The notes beneath the pieces were generated by a model. That model saw only the letters and a program-made list of their open reading frames with translations, had not been told where the DNA came from and did no database searches. This document shows, one piece after another, positions 19,375 to 29,472 of a DNA stretch of 64,000 nt. How positions within the stretch are numbered: the first letter of the stretch is position 1; each line of letters begins with the position of its first letter. Origin of the DNA: Porphyromonas sp. COT-239 OH1446 (GTDB lineage Bacteria; Bacteroidota; Bacteroidia; Bacteroidales; Porphyromonadaceae); assembly GCF_000768875.1 (NCBI RefSeq), contig NZ_JRAO01000010.1:64759-128758 (forward strand). Direction: 5' to 3'. Both the position numbers and the translations under genes were made by a program.

Positions 19375-20721
19375 ATGCGGATCGTTATCGTTGGAGCTGG
19401 AGAGGTGGGGAAGCATCTAAGTAAGATGCTCTCTAGTGAAGGGCAAAACATCGTCCTTATGGACAGCGACCCCAAGAAGCTGTCAGAGCTCAGCCACAGC
19501 GTCGAGGTGATGACTCTAGAGGGTAACCCACGCCTCATCGACGACCTCGAGCGAGCTCGAGTCAAGGGGGCAGATCTCTTCGTCGCCGTTACACCCGACG
19601 AGGCAACTAACATCCTCTCATGTGCATTAGCCAAGAAGATCGGAGCTCTGCACACCCTGGCCCGCATCAACAACCCTGACTATCTAGCCGCTGAATATGT
19701 GGACATCTTCGGGGAAATGGGTGTCGATCGAATGATCTATCCCGAGGAACTAGCCGCACGAGAGATCGCCTCTACAACGCTCAATCCGTGGGCTAGGCAG
19801 TATGTAGAGCTCTTCAATGGGGCTCTGACCCTCGTCGGTATCAAGGTTAGACAAGGGGCTCCGATCCTCGACAGACCTCTGAGCGAACTCGGTGGGGAGC
19901 AGGGGCATAAGTTCTACCACGTCGTTGCGATCAAACGAGATCTCGAGACCATTATCCCAACAGGATCGACGAGGATTAAGCACAATGACCTGGTCTTCTT
20001 CACTTGTACCACTGGCCACCTGCAAGAGCTGCGGATACTCACTGGCAAGCCCAATCCTCTAGTGCGTAAGATGGTCATCATGGGGGCTAGCCGTGTGGCG
20101 ACACAGACCATCCGCAAGCTACCAGAGAGCCTTCGGATTTGCCTCATTGAGCGGGACAAGGAGAAGTGTATGCGCCTCTCCGAGATCCTCCCCTCCAACG
20201 TAGAGATCTACCACGGCGACGGCCGAGACCCTGAGCTCCTGGACGAAGTAGGGCTCGACGATGCCGAGGTCTTCGTTGCCCTAACGGAGAACTCCGAGAC
20301 CAATATCCTGGCCTGCCTCGCCGCAATGCGCTTCGGAGTCTACAAGACCATTGCCAAGGAGGAGAATATCGACTACATCCCCCTGGCTTATCGCCTTGAT
20401 ATCGGGACGCTGATCAACAAGAAGATCCTCGCCATCGGGCATATCTATCGCATCCTCCTAGGGATGGAGACAGGCTCGGTAATCAGCCTCTCTCTAGTCA
20501 ATAATGCCGAAGTGGCCGAATTTGTGGTCAAGCGAGGCTCTAAGATCGACCAGCAGCGTATGAGCCAGCTACGCCTGCCTGGCAATATGACCTTTGGAGG
20601 AATGGTGCGTAATGGCGTACCGCAGATGATCGACGGCGATACCGTATTTGAGCCCTATGATCATATTGTGATCTTCTACCACAACATCCCGATCGGAGAG
20701 CTACAGGCACTCTTCCACTGA
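19375..20721 (+). CDS. trkA: Trk potassium uptake regulatory subunit TrkA
   Basis: A 448-residue cytoplasmic protein that binds NAD(H)/nucleotides and gates the TrkH channel. Two RCK units are visible: a Rossmann start MRIVIVGAGEVGKHLSKML with an acidic LMDSDPKK, and a second MVIMGASRVATQTIR near residue 232, each followed by an RCK_C-like region. It sits 11 bases after dxs and 31 bases before trkH, the membrane partner. Confidence 0.95.
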   Translation: MRIVIVGAGEVGKHLSKMLSSEGQNIVLMDSDPKKLSELSHSVEVMTLEGNPRLIDDLERARVKGADLFVAVTPDEATNILSCALAKKIGALHTLARINNPDYLAAEYVDIFGEMGVDRMIYPEELAAREIASTTLNPWARQYVELFNGALTLVGIKVRQGAPILDRPLSELGGEQGHKFYHVVAIKRDLETIIPTGSTRIKHNDLVFFTCTTGHLQELRILTGKPNPLVRKMVIMGASRVATQTIRKLPESLRICLIERDKEKCMRLSEILPSNVEIYHGDGRDPELLDEVGLDDAEVFVALTENSETNILACLAAMRFGVYKTIAKEENIDYIPLAYRLDIGTLINKKILAIGHIYRILLGMETGSVISLSLVNNAEVAEFVVKRGSKIDQQRMSQLRLPGNMTFGGMVRNGVPQMIDGDTVFEPYDHIVIFYHNIPIGELQALFH

Positions 20722-20752
20722 TCCGAAAAAAGATCTCTATAGCACTGGTCTC

Positions 20753-22204
20753 ATGCATAGTATCAACCACAAGTTCATCACACGTATCGTGGGTCAGATG
20801 TGTCTGATCGAGGCCCTTATGATGGTCATCACAACCCTCGTCGGGATCTATTACGGCGATGAATTACTCCCCTACTTCACCGCAACCTTTGTCTATCTAC
20901 TGATAGGCTCTCTCCTGCTGACTCGGGGCAGATATGCGGCCAATACAAAGGTAGGCAGAAGAGAGGGGATGCTGACCGTTACCCTCACTTGGCTCACCCT
21001 ATCGCTCCTGGGGACCGTCCCTATGCTGATGAGCGGAGCTACAGACGACTTCATGAGTGCACTGACAGAGACGATCTCAGGCTTTACCACAACAGGGGCG
21101 ACTGTATTCGACGAGGTCGAGCAATTGCCCCATGCCCTTCTCTTTTGGCGTAGCCTGATGCAGTGGCAGGGGGGGATAGGGATCGTCGTCGTTACCCTTG
21201 CCCTATTGCCGATCTTTGGCGGTGGGGCTAGTCAGATCTACAATGCCGAGACGACAGGCATCACGCACGACCGCTTTCTGCCTCGTATCAAGGACGTTGC
21301 TCGTCGTCTCATGATCGTCTATGCTGCCGAGACCTTGCTGCTCATCCTCCTATTATGGCTTGGGCCTATGGGCCTCTTCGATGCTATCTGCCATGCTCTT
21401 TCGTGCATCTCTACTGGGGGATACTCTACTCGCAACGAGGGAATATCCTCCTTCGACTCAGCCTATGTTGAGTATGTTCTCTCAGGGTTCATGTTCCTCG
21501 GGGGGCTGAATATCGCCTTGATCTTCTTCGCCCTTACAGGCAAGCCTCGCCAGCTATTCCAGGACGAGGAGTTTCGCTGGTTCTCGGCTCTGATGCTGGG
21601 AGCATCGCTGGCCACTGCCTTTTGGCTTTGGCATGAGGGGGTATATGCCAGCATAGAGGAGACGTTCCGAAAGGCACTCTTTCAGGTGGTTTCTCTGGGG
21701 ACGAGTACGGGTTTCTTAACCGCAGATATTACCTCCTGGAAGCCTTTCTTTTGGATGCTTGCTCTGCTGGTCATGTTCGTCAATGGTTGCGCGGGCTCAA
21801 CCTCCGGAGGACTCAAGGTTTCTCGATTCGTAGTTCTACTCAAGAACCTGTACAATGAGTTCAAGAAGCAAGTACAACCCCATCTGCTTACCCCTGTTCT
21901 GCTCAATGGCAAGCAGCTAAGCATTAGCGTCGTGCATCAGATCTTGGCCTTCTGCGTGCTGTATATCCTCCTGCTCTTCGCTGGGGCCATGCTGCTCATG
22001 CTAGACGGAAATAACTTCATCTCAGGGATTAGTATCTCTTGCTCAGCCCTAAGCAATTCTGGGCCAGGCATAGGCGAATATATGAGCAATATCGGCGAGG
22101 CTAGCGACTTCTCCAAGGGTATGATGTGCTTCTTGATGTTGGCAGGACGCCTCGAGGTCTTCACCGTGATCGGGATCTTCAGCCCGCATTTCTGGAGGCG
22201 GTAG
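20753..22204 (+). CDS. trkH: Trk potassium transporter membrane subunit TrkH
   Basis: A 483-residue integral membrane protein with the four-fold repeated membrane-pore-membrane plan of the TrkH/KtrB family. Pore-loop stretches include SGFTTTGATVF (near residue 110), CISTGGYST (near 220), LGTSTGFLT (near 317) and ALSNSGPG (near 430), each carrying the filter Gly. It forms the potassium uptake system with the trkA product just upstream. It is the last gene of the six-gene run. Confidence 0.95.
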   Translation: MHSINHKFITRIVGQMCLIEALMMVITTLVGIYYGDELLPYFTATFVYLLIGSLLLTRGRYAANTKVGRREGMLTVTLTWLTLSLLGTVPMLMSGATDDFMSALTETISGFTTTGATVFDEVEQLPHALLFWRSLMQWQGGIGIVVVTLALLPIFGGGASQIYNAETTGITHDRFLPRIKDVARRLMIVYAAETLLLILLLWLGPMGLFDAICHALSCISTGGYSTRNEGISSFDSAYVEYVLSGFMFLGGLNIALIFFALTGKPRQLFQDEEFRWFSALMLGASLATAFWLWHEGVYASIEETFRKALFQVVSLGTSTGFLTADITSWKPFFWMLALLVMFVNGCAGSTSGGLKVSRFVVLLKNLYNEFKKQVQPHLLTPVLLNGKQLSISVVHQILAFCVLYILLLFAGAMLLMLDGNNFISGISISCSALSNSGPGIGEYMSNIGEASDFSKGMMCFLMLAGRLEVFTVIGIFSPHFWRR

Positions 22205-22346
22205 TCTCGCTTGGCCGAGATCGAGGTCGCATTAGGGCTAGCCATGAGGGATCGGTAGCCTCCCGGCATCTTACGGGGTAATAGTTTGAGTGGTAGCCTA
22301 TTCCTTTAGAAACCCAGGAAAAAGCTCAATATCTTTTAGGAATATA

Positions 22347-22378
22347 TTTGGCGAATTAAAATATTTGCCCTACATTTG
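22347..22378 (+). promoter_or_regulatory. Promoter of the tRNA-Gly pair
   Basis: TTTG at 22347-22350, then exactly 20 bases, then TACATTTG at 22371-22378. This is an excellent Bacteroidota promoter about 35 bases ahead of the first tRNA. Confidence 0.8.
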
Positions 22379-22412
22379 CACTCGGATTTGAGAGATCAGT
22401 CCACGAGAAGCG

Positions 22413-22485
22413 GCGGAAGTAGCTCAGTTGGTAGAGCATAACCTTGCCAAGGTTAGGGTCGCGGGTTCGAGTCCCGTCTTCCGCT
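22413..22485 (+). tRNA. tRNA-Gly (anticodon GCC), copy 1
   Basis: A 73-base cloverleaf with acceptor GCGGAAG/CTTCCGC, D-arm AGCTCAGTTGGTAGAGC and anticodon loop TTGCCAA on a TAACC/GGTTA stem. The T-arm carries GGTTCGAGTCC. The 3' CCA is not encoded. Confidence 0.97.
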
Positions 22486-22511
22486 CTATCGCTGCTCAAC
22501 TCATCATTACT

Positions 22512-22584
22512 GCGGAAGTAGCTCAGTTGGTAGAGCATAACCTTGCCAAGGTTAGGGTCGCGGGTTCGAGTCCCGTCTTCCGCT
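22512..22584 (+). tRNA. tRNA-Gly (anticodon GCC), copy 2
   Basis: Identical in all 73 bases to the copy 26 bases upstream and presumably co-transcribed from the same promoter. No CCA is encoded. Confidence 0.97.
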
Positions 22585-22592
22585 CTGATCAG

Positions 22593-22625
22593 TAGGCGTA
22601 CCAGTTATTTGGTACGCCTATTTTA
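22593..22625 (+). terminator. Terminator of the tRNA-Gly unit
   Basis: TAGGCGTACCA pairs with TGGTACGCCTA around a short loop and is followed by TTTTATTT. It stands between the tRNAs and the converging pseudouridine synthase gene and may serve both. Confidence 0.85.
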
Positions 22626-22637
22626 TTTCACTCCTTT

Positions 22638-23333
22638 CTAGAGGGAGGCTGCTCGACGCTGCTGCAAGGTCTGCCAAAGGACATCATTAGGCAGGGGGGC
22701 CTCCAAATAAAGCTCCTCCGAGCTCACAGGATGGACGAAGCGCAGCGATCGAGACAAGAGGCTGATGCTTCCATCTAGGTTGCTCCTCTTAGCCCCATAC
22801 TTAAGATCCCCCTTGATCGGGCAACCGATGGCCGAAAGCTGGCAGCGAATCTGATGATGCCTCCCCGTGTGTAGCTCGACCTCGACGAGGTGATAATGCT
22901 CAGCCGAGGAGAGATGCCTATAGGTCAGCTGGGCACGCTTGCTGCCAGGACGCTCGTCGAGTGAGGCATAGCTTCTATTCTGTCGTTCGTTACGTAACAG
23001 GTAATGTGTGAGCAGCTCTTCGCTGCGAGGAGGTTTGTTGGCCACGATGGCCCAATAGGTCTTATGCACCTGCCCCTTCTGAAAGAGGGCATTCATGCGA
23101 CTAAGGGCCTTACTCGTCTTGGCAAAGATCACCAGCCCTCCGACAGGACGGTCGAGGCGATGCACCAGGCCTAGGAAGACATTTCCTGGCTTATTATACT
23201 TCTGCTTGAGGTAGTCCTTGAGGTCATCAAGCATACTTCTATCGCCTGTCTTATCGCCTTGGACGATCTCTCCAGGACGCTTCGAGACGACCAAGAGATG
23301 ATTGTCCTCGTAGACTATGGTAGGGGTGTACAT
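22638..23333 (-). CDS. RluA-family RNA pseudouridine synthase
   Basis: A 231-residue enzyme that isomerises uridines in rRNA or tRNA. The catalytic motif HRLDRPVGGLVIFAKT (Asp near residue 61) and the later GRHHQIRCQLSAIGCPIKGDLKYGA are characteristic. There is no N-terminal S4 domain, so it resembles the compact members such as RluA/TruC rather than RluD; the target base cannot be told from sequence alone. It follows fabG on the same strand but is separated by a strong hairpin. Confidence 0.88.
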   Translation of the reverse strand: MYTPTIVYEDNHLLVVSKRPGEIVQGDKTGDRSMLDDLKDYLKQKYNKPGNVFLGLVHRLDRPVGGLVIFAKTSKALSRMNALFQKGQVHKTYWAIVANKPPRSEELLTHYLLRNERQNRSYASLDERPGSKRAQLTYRHLSSAEHYHLVEVELHTGRHHQIRCQLSAIGCPIKGDLKYGAKRSNLDGSISLLSRSLRFVHPVSSEELYLEAPLPNDVLWQTLQQRRAASL

Positions 23334-23360
23334 ATAGCTTCAAAAATGATAGGAGAGTAA

Positions 23361-23407
23361 AATCAATCAGGGAGAGAGCGGGCAAGCCGCTCTCTCCCTG
23401 ATTGATT
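23361..23407 (-). terminator. Perfect 21-bp hairpin after fabG
   Basis: Arms 23361-23381 and 23387-23407 are exact complements around five bases (core GAGAGCGGGCAAGCCGCTCTC). On the minus strand the stem runs into TTTTACTC, so it should end the tetR-fabG transcript ahead of the pseudouridine synthase gene. Confidence 0.8.
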
Positions 23408-23423
23408 ATAGGCTTGGGGATCA

Positions 23424-24170
23424 CTAGCAGTTCATCCCTCCGCAGACGTGGATCGTCTGACCAGTAACGTAGCTAGAAAGATCGCTAGCCAAGAAAGTTG
23501 CAGCATTGGCCACATCCTCAGGCGTACCTCCACGGCGCATGGGGATCTGGGCCTCCCACTCCTTGCGCACCTCTTCACTCAGAGCATGTGTCATATCGGT
23601 GATGATGAAGCCGGGAGCGATCGAGTTGGCACGGATTCCTCGAGAGCCAAGCTCCTTGGCGATACTCTTGGCCAAACCGATCATACCAGCCTTGGAGGCT
23701 GAGTAATTTGCCTGTCCTGCATTGCCCGAAACCCCTACGACAGAGGCCATATTGATGATGCTGCCGCTGCGCTGCTTGATCATCACGGGAGTGGCCGCAT
23801 GGATGAGGTTGAAGGCAGACTTGAGATTGACATTGATCACCAGATCCCACTGCTCCTCTGTCATGCGCATCATCAGCCCATCGCGGGTAATCCCTGCATT
23901 ATTGACCAGGATATCGAGGCGGCCAAAGTCCTCTACGACCTGCTTAACCGTCTCGTGAGCAGCAGCGAAGTCAGCGGCATTGGAGGCATAAGCCTTAGCC
24001 TTGACGCCGAGAGCCTCTAGCTCCTTGATGAAGGCCTCTACAGTCTCGTCGATCTTGAGGTCTGTGATAGCCACATGAGCTCCCTCCTGTGCATATTTGA
24101 GTGCGATGGCACGTCCAATGCCTCGTCCAGCACCGGTTACCAGTGCTACCTTATTGTCCAGTAGTCCCAT
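23424..24170 (-). CDS. fabG: 3-oxoacyl-ACP reductase FabG
   Basis: A 248-residue short-chain dehydrogenase that reduces beta-ketoacyl-ACP with NADPH in fatty-acid elongation. The nucleotide site VTGAGRGIGRAIA, the NNAGITRDGLMMRM stretch (usual in FabG rather than other SDRs), the catalytic Ser in NMASVVG and the YSASKAG Tyr-Lys pair are all present. It follows a TetR-type regulator by 41 bases, and the two probably form one transcript. Confidence 0.93.
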   Translation of the reverse strand: MGLLDNKVALVTGAGRGIGRAIALKYAQEGAHVAITDLKIDETVEAFIKELEALGVKAKAYASNAADFAAAHETVKQVVEDFGRLDILVNNAGITRDGLMMRMTEEQWDLVINVNLKSAFNLIHAATPVMIKQRSGSIINMASVVGVSGNAGQANYSASKAGMIGLAKSIAKELGSRGIRANSIAPGFIITDMTHALSEEVRKEWEAQIPMRRGGTPEDVANAATFLASDLSSYVTGQTIHVCGGMNC

Positions 24171-24211
24171 TGTTAGTTTGTTATCATTAATAGGTTGTAC
24201 ATATATATCGT

Positions 24212-24814
24212 TTACTTGGTCTCCTTGACCCTGATCCCTCTGAAGACGAGCTGCACGACGCTCTCTCGGAGCAATTCGTACTCATGCTCGGTACGCAAGC
24301 GGATGTGCCCACTGATGTAGGGGACCTCCATACCCTTGACAGCATTCTGAAGCAGGTAGGCCATAGTGGGAGCATGTGAGATCTCGAACATACCCATGCG
24401 AATACCCTCCTCGAGCACTTCCTGTATGAGCAGTGTCTCCTTGCGGTCGAACTCACTACGGGATCGCTCTACCTGCCAAATGTCTCTAAAGAATTCGGCC
24501 CTAAGACTTCCGTTACGCAGCACCAGTGTACGTACAGTCTCTAGATGAACGTAGATAAGGTTGATGAGCTTCTCGTCTGGGCTCATGGGTAGACGCTTGG
24601 CGACCTCGAGCTCCTTGTGCAGGAAGCTCAGCTCTTGCTCTACGATGGCCTGTACGATCTCATTTTTGCTTTTGAAATAGGTATAGAGCGTTCTGCGTCC
24701 CTTGTGGGCAGCATCGGCAATATCGTTCATAGTCGTATTCTGCACCCCATAGCGGGCGAAGAGCCTACGAGCTACGTCGATCATCAACGTCTTCGTTTTG
24801 TTTAGTGTTGCCAT
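24212..24814 (-). CDS. TetR/AcrR-family transcriptional regulator
   Basis: A 200-residue regulator. The N-terminal helix-turn-helix domain covers about residues 8-55 (MIDVARRLFARYGVQNTTMNDIADAAHKGRRTLYTYF, split here by the turn). The C-terminal helical domain would bind a ligand or dimerise. Its position just upstream of fabG suggests that it senses a lipid-related molecule and controls itself and fabG; this is inference from context only. Confidence 0.88.
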   Translation of the reverse strand: MATLNKTKTLMIDVARRLFARYGVQNTTMNDIADAAHKGRRTLYTYFKSKNEIVQAIVEQELSFLHKELEVAKRLPMSPDEKLINLIYVHLETVRTLVLRNGSLRAEFFRDIWQVERSRSEFDRKETLLIQEVLEEGIRMGMFEISHAPTMAYLLQNAVKGMEVPYISGHIRLRTEHEYELLRESVVQLVFRGIRVKETK

Positions 24815-24837
24815 TGCTCATTCTCCATTTGTATGTG

Positions 24838-24845
24838 CAAAAGTA
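24838..24845 (-). promoter_or_regulatory. -7 box for tetR-fabG
   Basis: The reverse strand reads TACTTTTG 24 bases ahead of the tetR start codon, fitting TAnnTTTG. No TTTG lies at the expected -33 distance, which would suit a regulated promoter. Confidence 0.45.
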
Positions 24846-24919
24846 CGCATTTATCTCCAATTGCCTATACTTAGGACAGGAGAGCGAAGGAACAATGGGC
24901 AAAGAAGGAGATAAAGAGC

Positions 24920-27067
24920 CTAGCGCATGCGAGAAGCATCGGGCCTATAGTCTCGATACTCCTCGACCACTCGCTGCCCTTTATTGAGCCGCAACCTGAG
25001 ACCCAAGTTGACCGTTGCGCCTTGGTACATCACCCCTCGAGTGTACCTCCCCCTTAGGAAATAGGAGGTACTCCAGCTATCTCGATCGAAGAGGCCATAG
25101 GAAGAGAGATAGAGCGTGAGGTTCTTCTCTTTGGGAAAGGAGTACTCGAGGTCTACCTCCCACCTCGTGCGCCAAGGGCGAGACTCGAGGGTAACAGAGT
25201 AGTTGGGGAAGAATCGGCCCATCACCGACAGGCTCAATCGATCCGTAGGCGCATAGCGCACGAACATGCTATAGTTATGTACCCAGTAGTCCGTTGCTCT
25301 ACCTGCGGGGGGTGTGAAGCCATTCCTCAGATTGATCAGCTGTTCATAGGCCACATTCGCCTGTAGCTGTCCCGTAAGCTTTCGCTTGAAGAGGGCGAAG
25401 GGCAGGACGATATTTGCCCGATACGAACGCTTATCAGCTATATTGTCCACCGAATGCCTGAGTCGCCCATCCTCGAGGGTGTAAACGCTGCCCGAATAGT
25501 TCTCAAAGAAATGGCACGAAAGATTAAGCTGCGCATAGCGAAAGAGGGTGTTGTTCAGGACTAACCCATAGGCATTCACGGGCTTAATATCGGGGCGACC
25601 CACGAAAGAGATATAGTTATTCACACGTCGCTCTCCAGGCAGCATCCACTCATAGTTAGGACGTACAATATTGGAGATCAGCCCTGTGGAGAGGTTATAG
25701 TTCGGACTATCGTAGTAGAAGAGTAGCGAGGGGAAGAGGTTGGTGAACTGCTTCACCTCCTCCTTCTCCCCAAGGATATACTGATAGTGGGTGTGCTCAA
25801 GGCGTACCCCTGCTCGCAGACTGACTCGGTCGCCGAACTTGTACCGAGCCTGAGCGTAGAGGGCGGGGAGTAGCTCGAAGCCTGTGAAGAGCGTCCGCTC
25901 TCGCCCTGTCGCTATCGTAGGGGTACGATAATCGGATCGATCCCAGATGCTGTTGTGATCGATCTGAATACCATAGTTCAACTGCCAAGGGCCAAGACTC
26001 GAGGCGAGGCTTGCCCTGAGGGTTTGCATCCAGCCCTCCATATCAAGGATGGCCTTGCTCGAGAGCCGCTCTTGATCATCGAGGTAATCGGTCTTCGAAT
26101 GTATCCCACCATAGGAGATCGAGTAGGATACAGAGCCATGGAAGCGTCTCTCCGTCGAGGGGATCCGATAGGTTACAGCGATGTTGTAGAGGTCGCTACG
26201 CTCACGACGCACTTCTGTACCTTGTCTCGCCGGGGTGCTCCACTCGGTCTTCGGCTTGGCGAAGTCATCGTACACAAAGGCGTTGAGATCCAGGGATCGA
26301 CCACTAGGGAGCTGATAGTTGAGCGAGGCTTGGTAGGTGAAGACATGCGTCCGCCCCTGTTGCAACCTCTCGCTCTCGAGCACCCTTCGGCCTCCGATCA
26401 ATAGACCGTCGATCTGCTGGGAGTACATCCTATTATTGTTGTAGGAGAACGTATTGTGGAAGAGCAGGCGATTCATCTTGACCATATAGAAGAGACTGCT
26501 CCCAAAGTCTCTGAGTCCATGGCGATAGGCCGAGGCAGACAGACTCGGCTGTAGCGAATAGCCCAATGGCATATTGGGGCGGGTCTTGATATCAATAACG
26601 GCCTCAGTATTGGCCGAGTACTGACCCGTATTGATACTCACCAGCTCAATGGAGGAGACTGCCGTTGCGGGCAGACTAGAGAGGAAGGCCTCGAGAGAAC
26701 CAGCCGTAATGCGCTGCTTGATCCCATTGATATAGATGGTGGCGGACTTACCATTGAGCGAATAAGCCCCACCCTCGAGCTTGATAACCCCTGGGATCTG
26801 CTTGAGCACCTGATCCGTGCGCAGCTGCTTGACGTTGGGGATTTGGGCAACATTGACCACAAGGTTACCCTCCTTACGATAGACCCAGTTGGCCGAGACG
26901 ACAAGGTCGTTGAGGGTCGTGTACTTGCTCTCGAGCTGCGTCGTATCCGCAGCAGAGAGAGGTGGATTGGTCTCGGAGCTACTCTGTCCTCTAGCCATCG
27001 TGGTAGAGATGCCCTCAACCAGCAATACGAGGATGAGGACGGGGTAGATACTTCTTCGTTGTGCCAT
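24920..27067 (-). CDS. Outer-membrane beta-barrel receptor, TonB-dependent type
   Basis: A protein of 715 residues from the ATG at 27067 (MAQRRSIYPVLILVLLVEG, a signal peptide); a longer frame to 27130 would bury this signal. After a short linker comes a plug-like domain (about 50-170: LNDLVVSANWVYRKEGNLVVNV, QVLKQIPGVIKLEGGAYSLNG, ATIYINGIKQ). The rest is an alternating beta-strand barrel ending in RLRLNKGQR and a short tail. It lacks the usual N-terminal carboxypeptidase-regulatory-like repeat seen in the related gene at 61.9 kb. The substrate is unknown, and no SusD-type partner is adjacent. It lies 105 bases upstream of tetR on the same strand. Confidence 0.82.
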   Translation of the reverse strand: MAQRRSIYPVLILVLLVEGISTTMARGQSSSETNPPLSAADTTQLESKYTTLNDLVVSANWVYRKEGNLVVNVAQIPNVKQLRTDQVLKQIPGVIKLEGGAYSLNGKSATIYINGIKQRITAGSLEAFLSSLPATAVSSIELVSINTGQYSANTEAVIDIKTRPNMPLGYSLQPSLSASAYRHGLRDFGSSLFYMVKMNRLLFHNTFSYNNNRMYSQQIDGLLIGGRRVLESERLQQGRTHVFTYQASLNYQLPSGRSLDLNAFVYDDFAKPKTEWSTPARQGTEVRRERSDLYNIAVTYRIPSTERRFHGSVSYSISYGGIHSKTDYLDDQERLSSKAILDMEGWMQTLRASLASSLGPWQLNYGIQIDHNSIWDRSDYRTPTIATGRERTLFTGFELLPALYAQARYKFGDRVSLRAGVRLEHTHYQYILGEKEEVKQFTNLFPSLLFYYDSPNYNLSTGLISNIVRPNYEWMLPGERRVNNYISFVGRPDIKPVNAYGLVLNNTLFRYAQLNLSCHFFENYSGSVYTLEDGRLRHSVDNIADKRSYRANIVLPFALFKRKLTGQLQANVAYEQLINLRNGFTPPAGRATDYWVHNYSMFVRYAPTDRLSLSVMGRFFPNYSVTLESRPWRTRWEVDLEYSFPKEKNLTLYLSSYGLFDRDSWSTSYFLRGRYTRGVMYQGATVNLGLRLRLNKGQRVVEEYRDYRPDASRMR

Positions 27068-27339
27068 CGCTATTAGGTATGATGTGGTGTGGATGTCGTG
27101 TGCTCTGCCCAACCTCCCCATGAAGTCCATCCGTCGATCATCCGTGCCTCGACGAGAGAGTCGCTGAACACGAAGCGAATATAATCAAATCATCCCAAAC
27201 TAGACCCCTATATTCACCCCAAAGAATATGAGATCTCGCTGCAATATCATCCATATCTAGTCTACCCCCGCTGTGCGAACCCTCCCCCACTCCGATCAGA
27301 GGGCTAGTCTCTCCCGATCTCCTCACTACCCCCTCATCT

Positions 27340-27530
27340 AGATCCTATCCATAACCTCGACGAAGATCCTATCTAAGCCTCCATGGAGATCCTATTTAGA
27401 CCTCGATGGAGATCCTACTTGAGTCTCAACTGCAATCCTATTTGGGTCTCTACCGAGACCCTACTTAACCCTCTATTGAGATCACATCTATATCTTCACC
27501 CACGATCCTACTTGTAGCTCAATCGCATTC
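27340..27530. repeat. 23-base degenerate repeat array C (strand-switch, divergent)
   Basis: The clearest array in reverse orientation: about eight head-to-tail units such as GATCCTATCTAAGCCTCCAT, GATCCTATTTAGACCTCGAT and GATCCTACTTGAGTCTCAAC, with spacings of 22-24 bases. It occupies the 710-base gap between the receptor gene and pyrG. The remaining parts of the gap (27068-27339 and 27531-27640) contain no gene that I can support. Confidence 0.8.
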
Positions 27531-27647
27531 CCCCAGCGAGATCGACCAAGAGGGAGAGAGCCGATAGGACGACGAGGGACAAACGAAGCTAACAAGACCC
27601 TAAGCACAGGCGAACAAAGAGGGCGAAGAATTACCGAATAAAAAGCG

Positions 27648-27655
27648 TACTTTTG
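27648..27655 (+). promoter_or_regulatory. -7 box ahead of pyrG
   Basis: TACTTTTG matches the Bacteroidota -7 element and would give a leader of about 115 bases before the GTG start of pyrG. The leader contains a CCGAG...CTCGG pairing that could form a hairpin. No -33 element is evident. Confidence 0.4.
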
Positions 27656-27756
27656 CATAGCCGATTTTGGAGCTTGGTGCTTAGCCTATGCCACATAGAC
27701 CGAGCGAACAGCTCCTCCCTCTTACTCGGCTAGAGTGAGCATATAGAGATAATTAA

Positions 27757-29382
<1,626 letters not shown>

Positions 29383-29472
29383 CGATCTCAGTATCTTCAA
29401 GACGTAACAACTATATAGCCACTGCCGACACACCTCAGTGCATCTGGGAGGCCGTCGGCGAAAGACTTAGCA

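Noticed and set aside
22413-22584. Duplicate tRNA-Gly as a sign of an integrated element
   Set aside because: Both copies are complete, 26 bases apart and share a promoter and terminator; tandem copies of this kind are common and no mobile gene is adjacent.
27340-27530. Repeat arrays as possible CRISPR arrays
   Set aside because: Units are degenerate and follow each other head to tail without unique spacers, orientation flips within arrays, and no cas genes are in the window.
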